Shown here: positions 1 through 7,892 of the stretch, in pieces | How positions within the stretch are numbered: position 1 is the stretch's first letter | Layout of the letters: each line of letters opens with the position of its first letter | Origin: an uncultured Granulosicoccaceae bacterium | GTDB taxonomy: Bacteria; Pseudomonadota; Gammaproteobacteria; Granulosicoccales; Granulosicoccaceae | Direction: 5' to 3' | Assembly: GCA_938045275.1 (NCBI GenBank) | Contig: CALIMV010000044.1 | Location: 1-38,026, forward strand | DNA: 38,026 bases | Position numbers and translations under genes: made by a program | Notes under the pieces: model-generated | Database searches by the model: none | Seen by the model: only the letters and a program-made list of their open reading frames with translations | Told to the model about the DNA's origin: nothing

Positions 1-39
1 TTCAATCTATTAATTCAATCTATTAATTGAATCTATTAT
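1..39. repeat. Three 13-bp AT-rich tandem repeats at the window edge
   Basis: Two exact copies of TTCAATCTATTAA (1-13 and 14-26) are followed by a variant, TTGAATCTATTAT (27-39). The array begins at base 1, so more copies may lie outside the window. It could be a small minisatellite, an AT-rich promoter-distal element or part of an iteron-like array. Nothing else in the window repeats this unit. Confidence 0.75.
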
Positions 40-394
40 TAAATGTTCACGTTATCTCGTTCGGCTTTCATCGCTTAATATTAAACGTTCTACCACTGTT
101 AACAACACAAAGCACCGTTGCGCCACCTCACTCCATGTGCAAACCAACTTAGTTTGAAGCACTAAAACTTAATACTCAATTTTAGGTTATGTGATACTGT
201 CTTTCATACAAATTCGTGGAGAAAACATGCATTTTTTTGCATACCCCAAACAAGGATTCCTTCATTCTTTTTCCTTGCTACGGCCGTGTTGTTACGGCCA
301 ACTCATAAGAAAGCAACTTCAACTCACATGTAAAAAATATTCTTAACCATATGTAAAGGCCAATAGCGATGGGGGTGTGTGATGGGTGTGTGCG
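40..394. other. Intergenic leader upstream of the chromate-type transporter
   Basis: I see no open frame worth calling here. The stretch is AT-rich and holds one short hairpin at 227-242 (ATGCA, six T, TGCAT). It presumably carries the promoter of the gene starting at 395, but no clear -35/-10 pair stands out. No strong Shine-Dalgarno precedes that gene; the bases before it are a GT-rich run. Confidence 0.4.
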
Positions 395-1621
395 ATGAGT
401 GTTAATGCGGAACAGTACCTTGATACGAAGCCACCTTCGTTACTATCCTTATTTTTGACGTTTCTAAAAATTGGCAGTACTGCTTTTGGTGGATTCATGG
501 CGCTCATATCCGTGGTCCAAAATTATCTAGTCAATAGAGAAAAATTATTGACTGATGAAGACATGTTGGACGGTATCTCGCTGGCAACTGTTTTACCTGG
601 CCCAGTGGCCGTCAATGTCGTGGCGTATGCCGGTTATAAAATTCGGGGATTATCTGGTGCGTTTGTTTGTGCCACAGCGGTCATCCTGCCATCCTTTTTT
701 CTAATTCTATTTTTTAGCTATGTGTATTTTACCTGGGGCGATTTGCCTGCGGTAAACAGCGTATTCCAAGGTTTTCTACCAGCGGTAGCCGCCATCATTA
801 CAGCTACTGCAATAACTATGGGTAAAAAGGCTCTGACTGGGTTTACTGAAGTTGCGATAGCTGTCGCCGCATTGATGATTATTGTTTTTGTTGGAGGTTT
901 TTATAGCACTTTATTTGTCATTTTCAGCGCGGGCTTTCTAGGTTGGCTGCTGTATAGAAAAGATGAAAATACCGATAAGCCAAGAGCGAGTAAGGCAAGC
1001 GTACCAAATGATCACTCTAGATTCTGGATGATCGCAAGCGGCTCTGTCATTGCGGTGGTCATCGCGCTAGTGGCGTTTCAGTCTGCTTTAAGTGCAAAGC
1101 TACTTTTGGCTGGCAAGCTTTTCACAACATTTGCTGGTATGAGCGTACTGCTTTTTGGAGGCGGTTTTGTTTTCATCCCCTTGTTGCAAGAATCAATCGT
1201 AGAAGGTCACCGGTGGGTTACACACAAAGAATTCATAGATGCCATTGCAATGGGACAAATCACTCCCGGTCCGATTTTGATTAGCGCGACGTTTATTGGC
1301 TATAAAGTGGCGGGAATTTCTGGCGCAACATTAGCCACTATTGGCATATTCGCTCCACCCGCCATAATCATGCTGATATGCACGCATTACCTTCAAGCGC
1401 TGAAATCGTCTATTCATGTCAAAGCAGTGTTAAAAGGTGTCCGCTGCGGTGTAATAGGCATGATCGCAGCAGCAGCCTATGTGGTGGCTATGTCGGCAGA
1501 GATCAACCTTGTCACAGTCACGATATTTATCCTTTCGATGTTCGCGCTGTTAAAACTTAAGCTAGAAGTATTTTGGATAATACCTATCGCAGGAGTAGTT
1601 GGATTTTTAGCTTTTTCGTAA
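395..1621 (+). CDS. chrA: ChrA-family chromate/anion transporter
   Basis: This is an inner-membrane protein of the CHR family, which expels chromate by proton-coupled antiport in characterised members. The 408-residue product has the two-fold CHR layout. The first half carries TAFGGFMAL and LPGPVAVN, and the second half repeats the pattern with LLFGGGFVFIPLL and ITPGPILISATFIGYKVAG. Hydrophobic segments cover most of the length, with one polar loop near residues 190-210. A GTG at 386 extends the frame by three residues. I prefer ATG 395, although neither start has a good ribosome-binding site. It is monocistronic with no chrB regulator nearby, so the true substrate may be sulfate or another oxyanion instead of chromate. 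The family call is firm and the substrate is inferred. Confidence 0.9.
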   Translation: MSVNAEQYLDTKPPSLLSLFLTFLKIGSTAFGGFMALISVVQNYLVNREKLLTDEDMLDGISLATVLPGPVAVNVVAYAGYKIRGLSGAFVCATAVILPSFFLILFFSYVYFTWGDLPAVNSVFQGFLPAVAAIITATAITMGKKALTGFTEVAIAVAALMIIVFVGGFYSTLFVIFSAGFLGWLLYRKDENTDKPRASKASVPNDHSRFWMIASGSVIAVVIALVAFQSALSAKLLLAGKLFTTFAGMSVLLFGGGFVFIPLLQESIVEGHRWVTHKEFIDAIAMGQITPGPILISATFIGYKVAGISGATLATIGIFAPPAIIMLICTHYLQALKSSIHVKAVLKGVRCGVIGMIAAAAYVVAMSAEINLVTVTIFILSMFALLKLKLEVFWIIPIAGVVGFLAFS

Positions 1622-1681
1622 GCACGTATTTTTAGCGTGCATGTATGTACAAACTAAGAACGTAACCTCACTTAGCGTGAG
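1622..1681 (+). terminator. Two weak hairpins between the transporter and the sulfotransferase
   Basis: A 5-bp stem (GCACG 1622-1626, CGTGC 1636-1640) starts directly after the stop codon of the transporter. A second 5-bp stem (CTCAC 1667-1671, GTGAG 1677-1681) follows. Neither has a run of T after it, so termination here is only a possibility. Confidence 0.25.
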
Positions 1682-1711
1682 CCACTGGTTAACCATAGGC
1701 ATAAAAATACT

Positions 1712-2737
1712 ATGAACAGCACCAAGACACCCGTTTTTATGATTGGCACACAAAGATCTGGTTCAAATCTATTAAGACTAATGATGAACCAGCTAAAAGA
1801 TATATCCTCGCCTCATCCTCCGCATATTCTGGAACGCATGATCCCGCTGATGAACAACTATGGTGATCTGAAATCAGATGATAACTTTGCGCTGTTAGTT
1901 GATGACGTTTGCCGACTAGTTGAAATGAATCCAGTTGAGTGGAGCGGCGTGAGTTTTGATCGCGACGTGGTAATGGCAGAAGCCAAAAAAAGAAGTTTGA
2001 TGAGTGTCTATGGAGTGGTTTACGATCAATATGCACAGAGCCAGGGTGCAAAAACATGGTGTTGCAAAAGCTTGGCGAATATCAATTATGTAAGTGATAT
2101 TGAAAAACATTTTAATTACCCAAAATATATCTATTTGTATCGTGATGGTCGTGATGTTGCATTATCTTTTCAAAAAGCGGTGGTAGGTGAAAAACATATC
2201 TACTGCATCGCAAAAGAGTGGGCAGATACTCAAACAAAAGCCCTAAATTTAAGTAAACTAATTTCTCAAGAGCGTTTTCACAGTATTAGCTATGAACAGT
2301 TAACTCAACAACCAGAGGAGACTGCCAGGTCACTTTGTGGTTTCCTGAATACCAACTATGTGCCAGCAATGCTGGATTTTTACAAAACTAATGAAGCGCG
2401 AAATGCAGCTGAATCAAGCAAGCTGTGGGGAAATGTCACTAACCCCATAATTCAAAATAACAGCAAAAAATTTATTAAAGAAATGCCCACAGATGAAATT
2501 GGCATCTTTGAATCTGTGGCAGGCAACATGCTTGATGCGTTGGGGTACGATAGAGCAATTGTGGCTAAAGGCCAAGAACAGGTTTTCTCTAGCCAGGAAA
2601 TTGAGAGTTTTAATAAGCTCAATAGTGCTAAAAAAAGTGCGAGTTTGCGAAACGTCGATGAGAAAGATATGAAGCGGCGCAGACAACAATTAGATCTTTT
2701 GGATGAAATAAAAAACAGATCAATTGAATTCGCGTAA
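1712..2737 (+). CDS. Sulfotransferase family protein
   Basis: This is a predicted PAPS-dependent sulfotransferase that moves a sulfuryl group onto an unknown acceptor. The 5'-phosphosulfate loop is visible at residues 11-19 (IGTQRSGSN), close to the N-terminus as in the family. The 3'-phosphate motif is at about 139-153 (YIYLYRDGRDVALSF), with Arg144 and Ser152 in the expected places. There is no signal peptide or membrane segment, so it is probably cytosolic. At 341 residues it is of ordinary length, and the C-terminal 40 residues are basic and likely helical. The ribosome-binding site before ATG 1712 is weak. The gene stands alone between two hairpin regions, so the context gives no acceptor. 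The fold call is secure and the substrate is unknown. Confidence 0.85.
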   Translation: MNSTKTPVFMIGTQRSGSNLLRLMMNQLKDISSPHPPHILERMIPLMNNYGDLKSDDNFALLVDDVCRLVEMNPVEWSGVSFDRDVVMAEAKKRSLMSVYGVVYDQYAQSQGAKTWCCKSLANINYVSDIEKHFNYPKYIYLYRDGRDVALSFQKAVVGEKHIYCIAKEWADTQTKALNLSKLISQERFHSISYEQLTQQPEETARSLCGFLNTNYVPAMLDFYKTNEARNAAESSKLWGNVTNPIIQNNSKKFIKEMPTDEIGIFESVAGNMLDALGYDRAIVAKGQEQVFSSQEIESFNKLNSAKKSASLRNVDEKDMKRRRQQLDLLDEIKNRSIEFA

Positions 2738-2747
2738 CTCGATTTTT

Positions 2748-2776
2748 AGTCAGAAAGAATTGAAATTTTTCTGACT
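2748..2776. terminator. Hairpin between convergent genes
   Basis: A 9-bp perfect stem (AGTCAGAAA at 2748-2756, TTTCTGACT at 2768-2776) has an 11-base loop. It lies just past the sulfotransferase stop and in the gap shared with the oppositely directed cyclase operon. No T-run flanks it on either strand, so it may stabilise or end both transcripts without being a classical intrinsic terminator. Confidence 0.45.
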
Positions 2777-2954
2777 GAATACACATACGAGAGTCCTTGA
2801 ATTCGTTGCGCGCTCACATTATTGTATTGGCGTTTGAATTTCAGACTGCGTGTGGATTTGAGTGTAACTGCATCGTTAACAACAATTAAGGTATCGATGT
2901 AACAATACAAGGATTAAACAATACAACGACTAATTGATGAATTCAAAATCAATA

Positions 2955-3731
2955 TCAATCCTCTATGATGGCAACGGCCCTTACAAAACCGGCGGAAGCG
3001 GCTTTAATTTTAAATGGAAAACATGAAACGCTAAATCCAGATGGAGGCAATGTATCCAGGTTGGTTAATTTCTCGATATGGCAGTAGCCGATTTTCATGC
3101 TGGCGCGGTGACCTTCCCAGATAATACTCGGGTCTTTTTCGGCAGCATATTTCTTCGCCGTTAGCGTAAATGGAGCATCCCAACTCCACGCGTCGGTGCC
3201 GGTTACCCGTACACCTTGTTCAAGTAAATGCAAGGTCGCCTTTCTTCCCATACCGCATCCACGAACCAGATAGTCAGCTTCACCATATCGATCTCCGGCC
3301 GCAGTGTTGATCAACACGATATCCAGTGGTGACAGCTTATGACCTATACGATCAAGTTCTGCATCAACTTCTGCTGGAGTCACTATGTGCCCATCGGGTA
3401 AGTGTCGAAAATCCAGTTTTACACCCGGATTGAAACACCATTCCAAGGGGACTTCGTCAATGGTGATGGCACGTTTACCATCATTCATCGTTGAGTGATG
3501 ATGATAAGGTGCATCCAGATGTGTACCATTGTGGGTGTATATGGTTAACTTTTCTAATGCCCAACCTTCTCCGTTTGGTAAATCATCAGTTTCGAGCCCT
3601 GGAAAAAATCCAGTTAATTGACTGGCCGTGTCCTTATGAGAGAAATATTCTATTTCTGGCAGCATGATGTCTGGGTCGGAAGGAATATCAGATTCGAGCG
3701 CGACGGACAAATCTATAAATTTACGTGGCAT
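2955..3731 (-). CDS. Cyclase family protein (kynurenine formamidase-like)
   Basis: This belongs to the metal-dependent 'cyclase' fold that includes bacterial kynurenine formamidase KynB and related amide, lactone and isatin hydrolases. The diagnostic metal site HxGTHxDxPxH is present at residues 67-77 (HNGTHLDAPYH). The protein has 258 residues, a little longer than KynB. It has no signal peptide and should be cytosolic. It is the last gene of a TRAP operon, starting 9 bases after the dctM stop, and a small hairpin sits exactly in that junction. The context suggests that the TRAP system imports the compound this enzyme hydrolyses, possibly a cyclic amide, lactone or aromatic acid derivative. 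No other kynurenine-pathway gene is visible, so a role in tryptophan breakdown should not be assumed. The family call is strong and the substrate is unknown. Confidence 0.85.
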   Translation of the reverse strand: MPRKFIDLSVALESDIPSDPDIMLPEIEYFSHKDTASQLTGFFPGLETDDLPNGEGWALEKLTIYTHNGTHLDAPYHHHSTMNDGKRAITIDEVPLEWCFNPGVKLDFRHLPDGHIVTPAEVDAELDRIGHKLSPLDIVLINTAAGDRYGEADYLVRGCGMGRKATLHLLEQGVRVTGTDAWSWDAPFTLTAKKYAAEKDPSIIWEGHRASMKIGYCHIEKLTNLDTLPPSGFSVSCFPFKIKAASAGFVRAVAIIED

Positions 3732-3746
3732 CGATGACTCTCATCG
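3732..3746 (-). promoter_or_regulatory. Hairpin at the dctM-cyclase junction
   Basis: A perfect 6-bp inverted repeat with a 3-base loop (CGATGA, CTC, TCATCG on the plus strand) spans the dctM stop codon (3741-3743) and ends one base before the cyclase ATG (3731). In the mRNA the stem would occlude the cyclase initiation region until ribosomes finishing dctM open it. That arrangement is typical of translational coupling. The structure is seen in the sequence and the coupling role is inferred. Confidence 0.45.
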
Positions 3747-5051
3747 ACCTATCAGGCCGGTAGCAATGACTGGAAAAGTAATTATTAGAGCAAGGCAAAG
3801 CAACATAATAAATGCAAATGGTGCGGCACCAATAAATATGTCGGTTAAGCTCACATCCTTGTCGTCAAGTGTTGACTTGATAACATACACAGAAATGCCA
3901 AAGGGCGGAGTTAATAACCCCACTTCTACAGCAATTACCGTCACAATGCCAAACCACACCAAATCGACGCCCATCGGTTCAATAATAGGTAGCATCAGCG
4001 GCACCAGAATTAGCATGATAGACGAGCTGTCCAGAATCATGCCCATAAGAATAACGACGCCAACATAGAGCAGTATGAGTCCAATTAGTTCTAAATCAGC
4101 CGTACTGGCAAACTCTCCGAACGCGTGAGGTAAACCTGAAAAAGCCAGCATACGTGAGTACATTTGGGCAGCAATAATGAGAAAACACACTGACGCGGTA
4201 ACTAATCCTGTATCAACCAGTACTCGCCCTAACGCGTTTAAACTTAGTCGACGCTTTAGGAGTCCTATAAACAATGCGCCAATCGCGCCGATCGCGCCTG
4301 CTTCAACCGGCGTAAACCAACCCAAGTAAATACCACCAAGCACCAGGAATATCAGTGCAGTTAGTGGTAGCCCTTTGGATAACAATTGCAACTGTGTGAA
4401 GTCTTCTGCGTCTGCACTCAGTGATCTGCCAACAAAGCCAGGTGCGAACGTGGCTAGAGCAATGGTGCCAACGGCAAAACACACAGCGAGTAAAATACCT
4501 GGCCCCACCCCAGCGACAAATAAATCACCAATGGATTGTTCTGCAAGCAGTCCGAAAAGGATAAGTAACAAACTTGGTGGAATAAGCATACCCAAAACTG
4601 AACTTCCCGCCACAACACCTACGGAAAACCGAGTACTGTATCCATGCCGACGCATCTCAGGGACAGCAATGCGTGTGAATACGGCAGCAGATGCAATTGA
4701 AATTCCAGTTACCGCAGCGAAGATCGCATTCGCAGCAATTGTACCTACGCCAAGGCCACCTTTTATTCGACGAAACATGGCATTGGCGACATCGAAAGCA
4801 TCGCGCCCCATACCAGATTCTGAAACGATAAACCCCATGAGCACAAATAACGGAACAACACCGAAAAAGTAGCTGGCTATAGCATCGTTTGCAGCCAGCC
4901 CAAGCATTTTTGCAGCCAATTCTGGCGAACCCTTTATTGCCCAGACGCCAATAAACGATGCCAGCATTAGTGCGATAGGCACATACATACCTGCAAACAC
5001 AAGGATTACTAACCCGGCCAGAGCCAGTAAGCCGATGTCAAAAGGTGTCAT
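3741..5051 (-). CDS. dctM: TRAP transporter large permease, DctM type (system 1)
   Basis: This is the 436-residue large membrane subunit of a tripartite ATP-independent periplasmic transporter, which uses the sodium gradient to take up an organic acid delivered by DctP. Hydrophobic segments run throughout. The family's re-entrant signature appears twice: GMLIPPSLLLILFG in the first half and GLLTPPFGISVYVI near the C-terminus. The ATG overlaps the dctQ stop by one base (TGATG), a tight coupling typical of these operons. The operon order is dctP-dctQ-dctM-cyclase. The length and both halves are complete, so it should be functional. Confidence 0.95.
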   Translation of the reverse strand: MTPFDIGLLALAGLVILVFAGMYVPIALMLASFIGVWAIKGSPELAAKMLGLAANDAIASYFFGVVPLFVLMGFIVSESGMGRDAFDVANAMFRRIKGGLGVGTIAANAIFAAVTGISIASAAVFTRIAVPEMRRHGYSTRFSVGVVAGSSVLGMLIPPSLLLILFGLLAEQSIGDLFVAGVGPGILLAVCFAVGTIALATFAPGFVGRSLSADAEDFTQLQLLSKGLPLTALIFLVLGGIYLGWFTPVEAGAIGAIGALFIGLLKRRLSLNALGRVLVDTGLVTASVCFLIIAAQMYSRMLAFSGLPHAFGEFASTADLELIGLILLYVGVVILMGMILDSSSIMLILVPLMLPIIEPMGVDLVWFGIVTVIAVEVGLLTPPFGISVYVIKSTLDDKDVSLTDIFIGAAPFAFIMLLCLALIITFPVIATGLIGR

Positions 5052-5590
5052 CAGTGCTCTCGGTTTTCTGTTACTGCCGAGCTATAACGACGGACTATGC
5101 GTGCCAGGAACTGGCAAGCCAACAATGCGGCGCCAAACATTATCATTGCCTTTACCGGCCAGGTTGGTGCGGTGAAATCGCCTACTGCACCAATAAAGTC
5201 TGATCGCATCCAGGATTTAATCAATATTGGATAGGTAGCATAGAGGATGACCATGGTGACCAACGCGCCCAGTAAATCAAACACAGTATTCAATGTTCCA
5301 GCGAATACTGGCGCGCGCTTTTGCAAAAATTTGATGGCTGCATCGGAGCGCGTTATTCGATCTGCCTTTAGAGCCAGTGGAACTTGCAGGAACACGATAG
5401 CTACAATGGAAAGCGTAACCATTTCCGGAACGCCTGAGATCGGTGAGTCGAAGAAGTTTCGACTCACCACATCCGCACCAATCAGGGCGGTTAAAACCAG
5501 AATGAGTAGCGAGCCACAAATATTGGCCACCTGTGTCACTTTGTCTAGCACGCGCAGGTAGATCGGTTCTTTGTTACCACTTAAAGCCAT
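5051..5590 (-). CDS. dctQ: TRAP transporter small permease, DctQ type (system 1)
   Basis: This 179-residue protein has four predicted membrane helices, at about residues 20-42, 55-75, 100-125 and 145-167, as expected for DctQ. The sequence DVVSRNFF after the first helix matches the usual DctQ pattern. It pairs with the DctM whose start overlaps its stop. It follows the dctP stop by 22 bases, with only a weak Shine-Dalgarno before ATG 5590. Small permeases are poorly conserved, so the call rests on topology, the motif and its position between dctP and dctM. Confidence 0.92.
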   Translation of the reverse strand: MALSGNKEPIYLRVLDKVTQVANICGSLLILVLTALIGADVVSRNFFDSPISGVPEMVTLSIVAIVFLQVPLALKADRITRSDAAIKFLQKRAPVFAGTLNTVFDLLGALVTMVILYATYPILIKSWMRSDFIGAVGDFTAPTWPVKAMIMFGAALLACQFLARIVRRYSSAVTENREH

Positions 5591-5612
5591 GCGGAACTTC
5601 TACTGCGTTGCG

Positions 5613-6671
5613 TTATTCCTTATCCCAGTCACGAAGCGGTTCAGCACCTTGTGCACGCATTTGTTCCATGTATAAATTCAGAATATCCGTAGCTGGAACA
5701 CCTTTACCATCCAGATCGGCTGCCCACGTTTTAGCAGCGTTATCCATTCCGGTAGCCCAGGCACTGCGCATCTCTGCAGAGGCGTCCGCTACAGTCGCCC
5801 CTTGCGCCTGCATGACTTCGAACGCGTTTGTCACTGCACCCTCAAGGTTAGATAAATACCAATCGCTTGTTTTCTCCAAAGCAGATACCATCGCACTCTG
5901 CACGTCGGCCGGCAAGCCCTCCCACCAATCGGTATTCGCGCAGACTGAACCTGCGTACTGAGCGCCTAGCCCGGCACGTGTTATATGGGGTGCAACCTCA
6001 AAAAGCTTGCCAGGCAATGCAGCCGATGCGAACACAATAACGCCATCGAATACACCAGACTTTAATTCATTATAGTAAGTGGTGAGATTGCCAGAAACAC
6101 CCACTGCACCCGTTCCAGATAACCAATTTAGGGCTGGACCAGGTGCACCGATTTTTTTGCCGTCTAAATCGGCCAGAGAGTTGACAGGAAAATTGGTCAT
6201 CAGCAAATAGTCATCAATAACAATTGGTGCGCCAAGATAGGTAACGCCATTGTCGCTCCAGCTTTTTTGCATACGTTCGTCTTCCACTTGAAGACGCTGC
6301 ATCAATGTGCTGACCATGCGCACGTCGTCCGTAACGAACGGTGTATAGTAAGTAACATTCTGGAGAGCCAGTTTGGCCGGGTCAAACAGTGATTGACATA
6401 TGCCAAGTTCAGCCAACCCGGCCTCCACCGCTTCAAGCTCCTCACCAACCCCAGCAATAGCACCACCGTATTGTGCTGAAAAATTAACCTTGTGTTCACT
6501 TTCTGATAGTGCTTCGGTTACTGCCGGAACAAATACCTCATCCAGCATTTTTACCCAGCGAAAAACCGGGGGGTGACCAGCTGCTATAGTTGCAGAAATA
6601 TTTTCTGCTATTGCAGCCGCAGGAATGAACGAAGCGCTGATAAACACTGCCTGTTTTAGAAGCTTTCTCAT
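5613..6671 (-). CDS. dctP: TRAP transporter substrate-binding protein, DctP type (system 1)
   Basis: This is the periplasmic solute-binding subunit that hands substrate to DctQM. It has 352 residues with a clear Sec signal peptide, cleaved near AAAIA-EN around residue 22. ATG 6671 is preceded by AAGGAG at good spacing. The DctP-typical core is recognisable (residues 169-189, LDGKKIGAPG and NWLSGTGA). The arginine that most DctP proteins use to clamp a substrate carboxylate, normally in a K-x-R stretch here, is replaced by glycine (Gly175). The paralogue at 14392-15387 keeps it. This suggests a different binding mode or ligand class. With the downstream cyclase, the ligand may be a cyclic or aromatic compound. 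The family is certain and the ligand is unknown. Confidence 0.93.
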   Translation of the reverse strand: MRKLLKQAVFISASFIPAAAIAENISATIAAGHPPVFRWVKMLDEVFVPAVTEALSESEHKVNFSAQYGGAIAGVGEELEAVEAGLAELGICQSLFDPAKLALQNVTYYTPFVTDDVRMVSTLMQRLQVEDERMQKSWSDNGVTYLGAPIVIDDYLLMTNFPVNSLADLDGKKIGAPGPALNWLSGTGAVGVSGNLTTYYNELKSGVFDGVIVFASAALPGKLFEVAPHITRAGLGAQYAGSVCANTDWWEGLPADVQSAMVSALEKTSDWYLSNLEGAVTNAFEVMQAQGATVADASAEMRSAWATGMDNAAKTWAADLDGKGVPATDILNLYMEQMRAQGAEPLRDWDKE

Positions 6672-7085
6672 TTTCTCTCCTTATATTGGGCGTATCGGTT
6701 GAGATAACAATGAATCCATCACTGTGCCTTTAGATCGTTTCTCAAGCTCATCAACTCACCGATACGTGAAATTCTGCGAGTAATTCCCGAAGTAATTTCA
6801 CTGAATGTAAAAATATTTGTTTCCAACAGACTCAAACTAGCACTGACTGATCGGCCCGTCAAACTCATGCCTTTTGAAGAAAAGGAATATAATCATGTAC
6901 GATTAATCCGCCACTCGGTCCTACCACCAGTGACACAACGCAATAATGCAGAATAAAATCATTTTTCCCATGAAATATATGCTTGATCGTCAGGTAGATG
7001 CACACACCAAACTTCCTCAGCGTTAGAACATTTACCTTTTTAATGTGTGACTGGCACACCAATTACAACAAGAGAAAATTCAAAT
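6672..7085. promoter_or_regulatory. Divergent control region with an 8-bp inverted repeat
   Basis: This gap separates the minus-strand TRAP operon from the plus-strand Nudix gene and must hold both promoters. An exact inverted repeat, GTGAAATT (6766-6773) and AATTTCAC (6794-6801), is separated by 20 bases. The half-site centres are 28 bases apart. The spacer and right arm also carry AGTAATT twice. It lies about 95-130 bases upstream of dctP and is a candidate operator for a regulator not encoded in the window. No convincing sigma-70 hexamer pair was picked out. Confidence 0.35.
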
Positions 7086-7508
7086 ATGGACAGTGACCGC
7101 ATCATTCGCGTCAGTGCTTATGGTCTACTCCGACGGGACGATAAAATGTTGTTGTGCCGTTTATCCAAAAGCGTTGGCATTAATCCTGGCTTTTGGACAT
7201 TGCCGGGTGGTGGGTTAAATTTCGGCGAAGACCCAGAAGATGCTGTTGTTCGAGAATTTCATGAAGAAACAGGCCTGGCGGTAAAGGTAATAAAATTGGT
7301 CGCCGTAGATTCACTTTGCGACAACCTGCCCGGTTGGTCCACAATGCATAGTATCCGCATTATGTACAAAGTACAGTACCTTTCAGGTGACCTGCAGAAT
7401 GAAACTAGCGGAAGCACTGACCTTTGCGCCTGGCACACTCATGAGCAAACGCAAGCGCTAACGCTTGTCGAACTTGCAAAACAGGGAATTAGCCTCACGC
7501 TGGGCTAA
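7086..7508 (+). CDS. Nudix hydrolase
   Basis: This is a predicted pyrophosphohydrolase of the Nudix superfamily, acting on a nucleoside diphosphate linked to another group. The complete Nudix box GX5EX7REUXEEXGU is present, starting at GGGLNFGEDPED and ending REFHEETGL (about residues 38-60). All metal-binding glutamates are in place. The product is 140 residues from ATG 7086, which has an AAGAGAA sequence upstream. A GTG at 7047 would add 13 residues but has no ribosome-binding site. The opening phrase about residues 6-20 (RVSAYGLLRRDDKMLLCR) is the usual first beta strand. It stands alone, transcribed away from the TRAP operon, and the substrate cannot be read from the sequence. Confidence 0.9.
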   Translation: MDSDRIIRVSAYGLLRRDDKMLLCRLSKSVGINPGFWTLPGGGLNFGEDPEDAVVREFHEETGLAVKVIKLVAVDSLCDNLPGWSTMHSIRIMYKVQYLSGDLQNETSGSTDLCAWHTHEQTQALTLVELAKQGISLTLG

Positions 7509-7892
7509 CACAGCAATCTGGAAGGAATCGCCGATAATATTTCTGATTCAGCATATGGAGCACAAGCCAGGTATCTACTGGCTAATGCCAGGCATGTTTT
7601 GTCCAACCAGTTCTCACAATTGAAGGCGACATTCAAGGTGTCGCTCGTGGCCATTTTTCACACGCATTTCAAAGTATTGAATTCTCATCATTTGTAGTTG
7701 GGCGATTTGCCAACATCTACCAACATCTAATTGGTAATAACGCTGTATATAACCCGCGCCGAAGCTACAACCTGTGACCGATTCGACGGTTATTCAGCAT
7801 GAACATCAAAAATTGGACTGTTCTGGTCGAAAACAGATACAACATACGCGAACAATTATCCGCAAAAGATAAACCGCAAACAATCCAATCTA
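7509..7892. other. Gene-free stretch before the GGDEF/EAL gene
   Basis: No frame longer than about 25 codons with a plausible start was found on the plus strand. The minus-strand frame at 7765-7953 overlaps the next gene antisense and has no family features. The stretch presumably includes the promoter and leader of the signalling gene at 7893. No clear promoter or terminator was identified. Confidence 0.4.

Noticed and set aside
4375-4872. A 165-codon plus-strand frame inside the dctM gene
   Set aside because: It is antisense to a clear DctM with conserved motifs. Its Thr/Ser/Pro/Lys-rich product matches no family and looks like a mirror of the hydrophobic gene.
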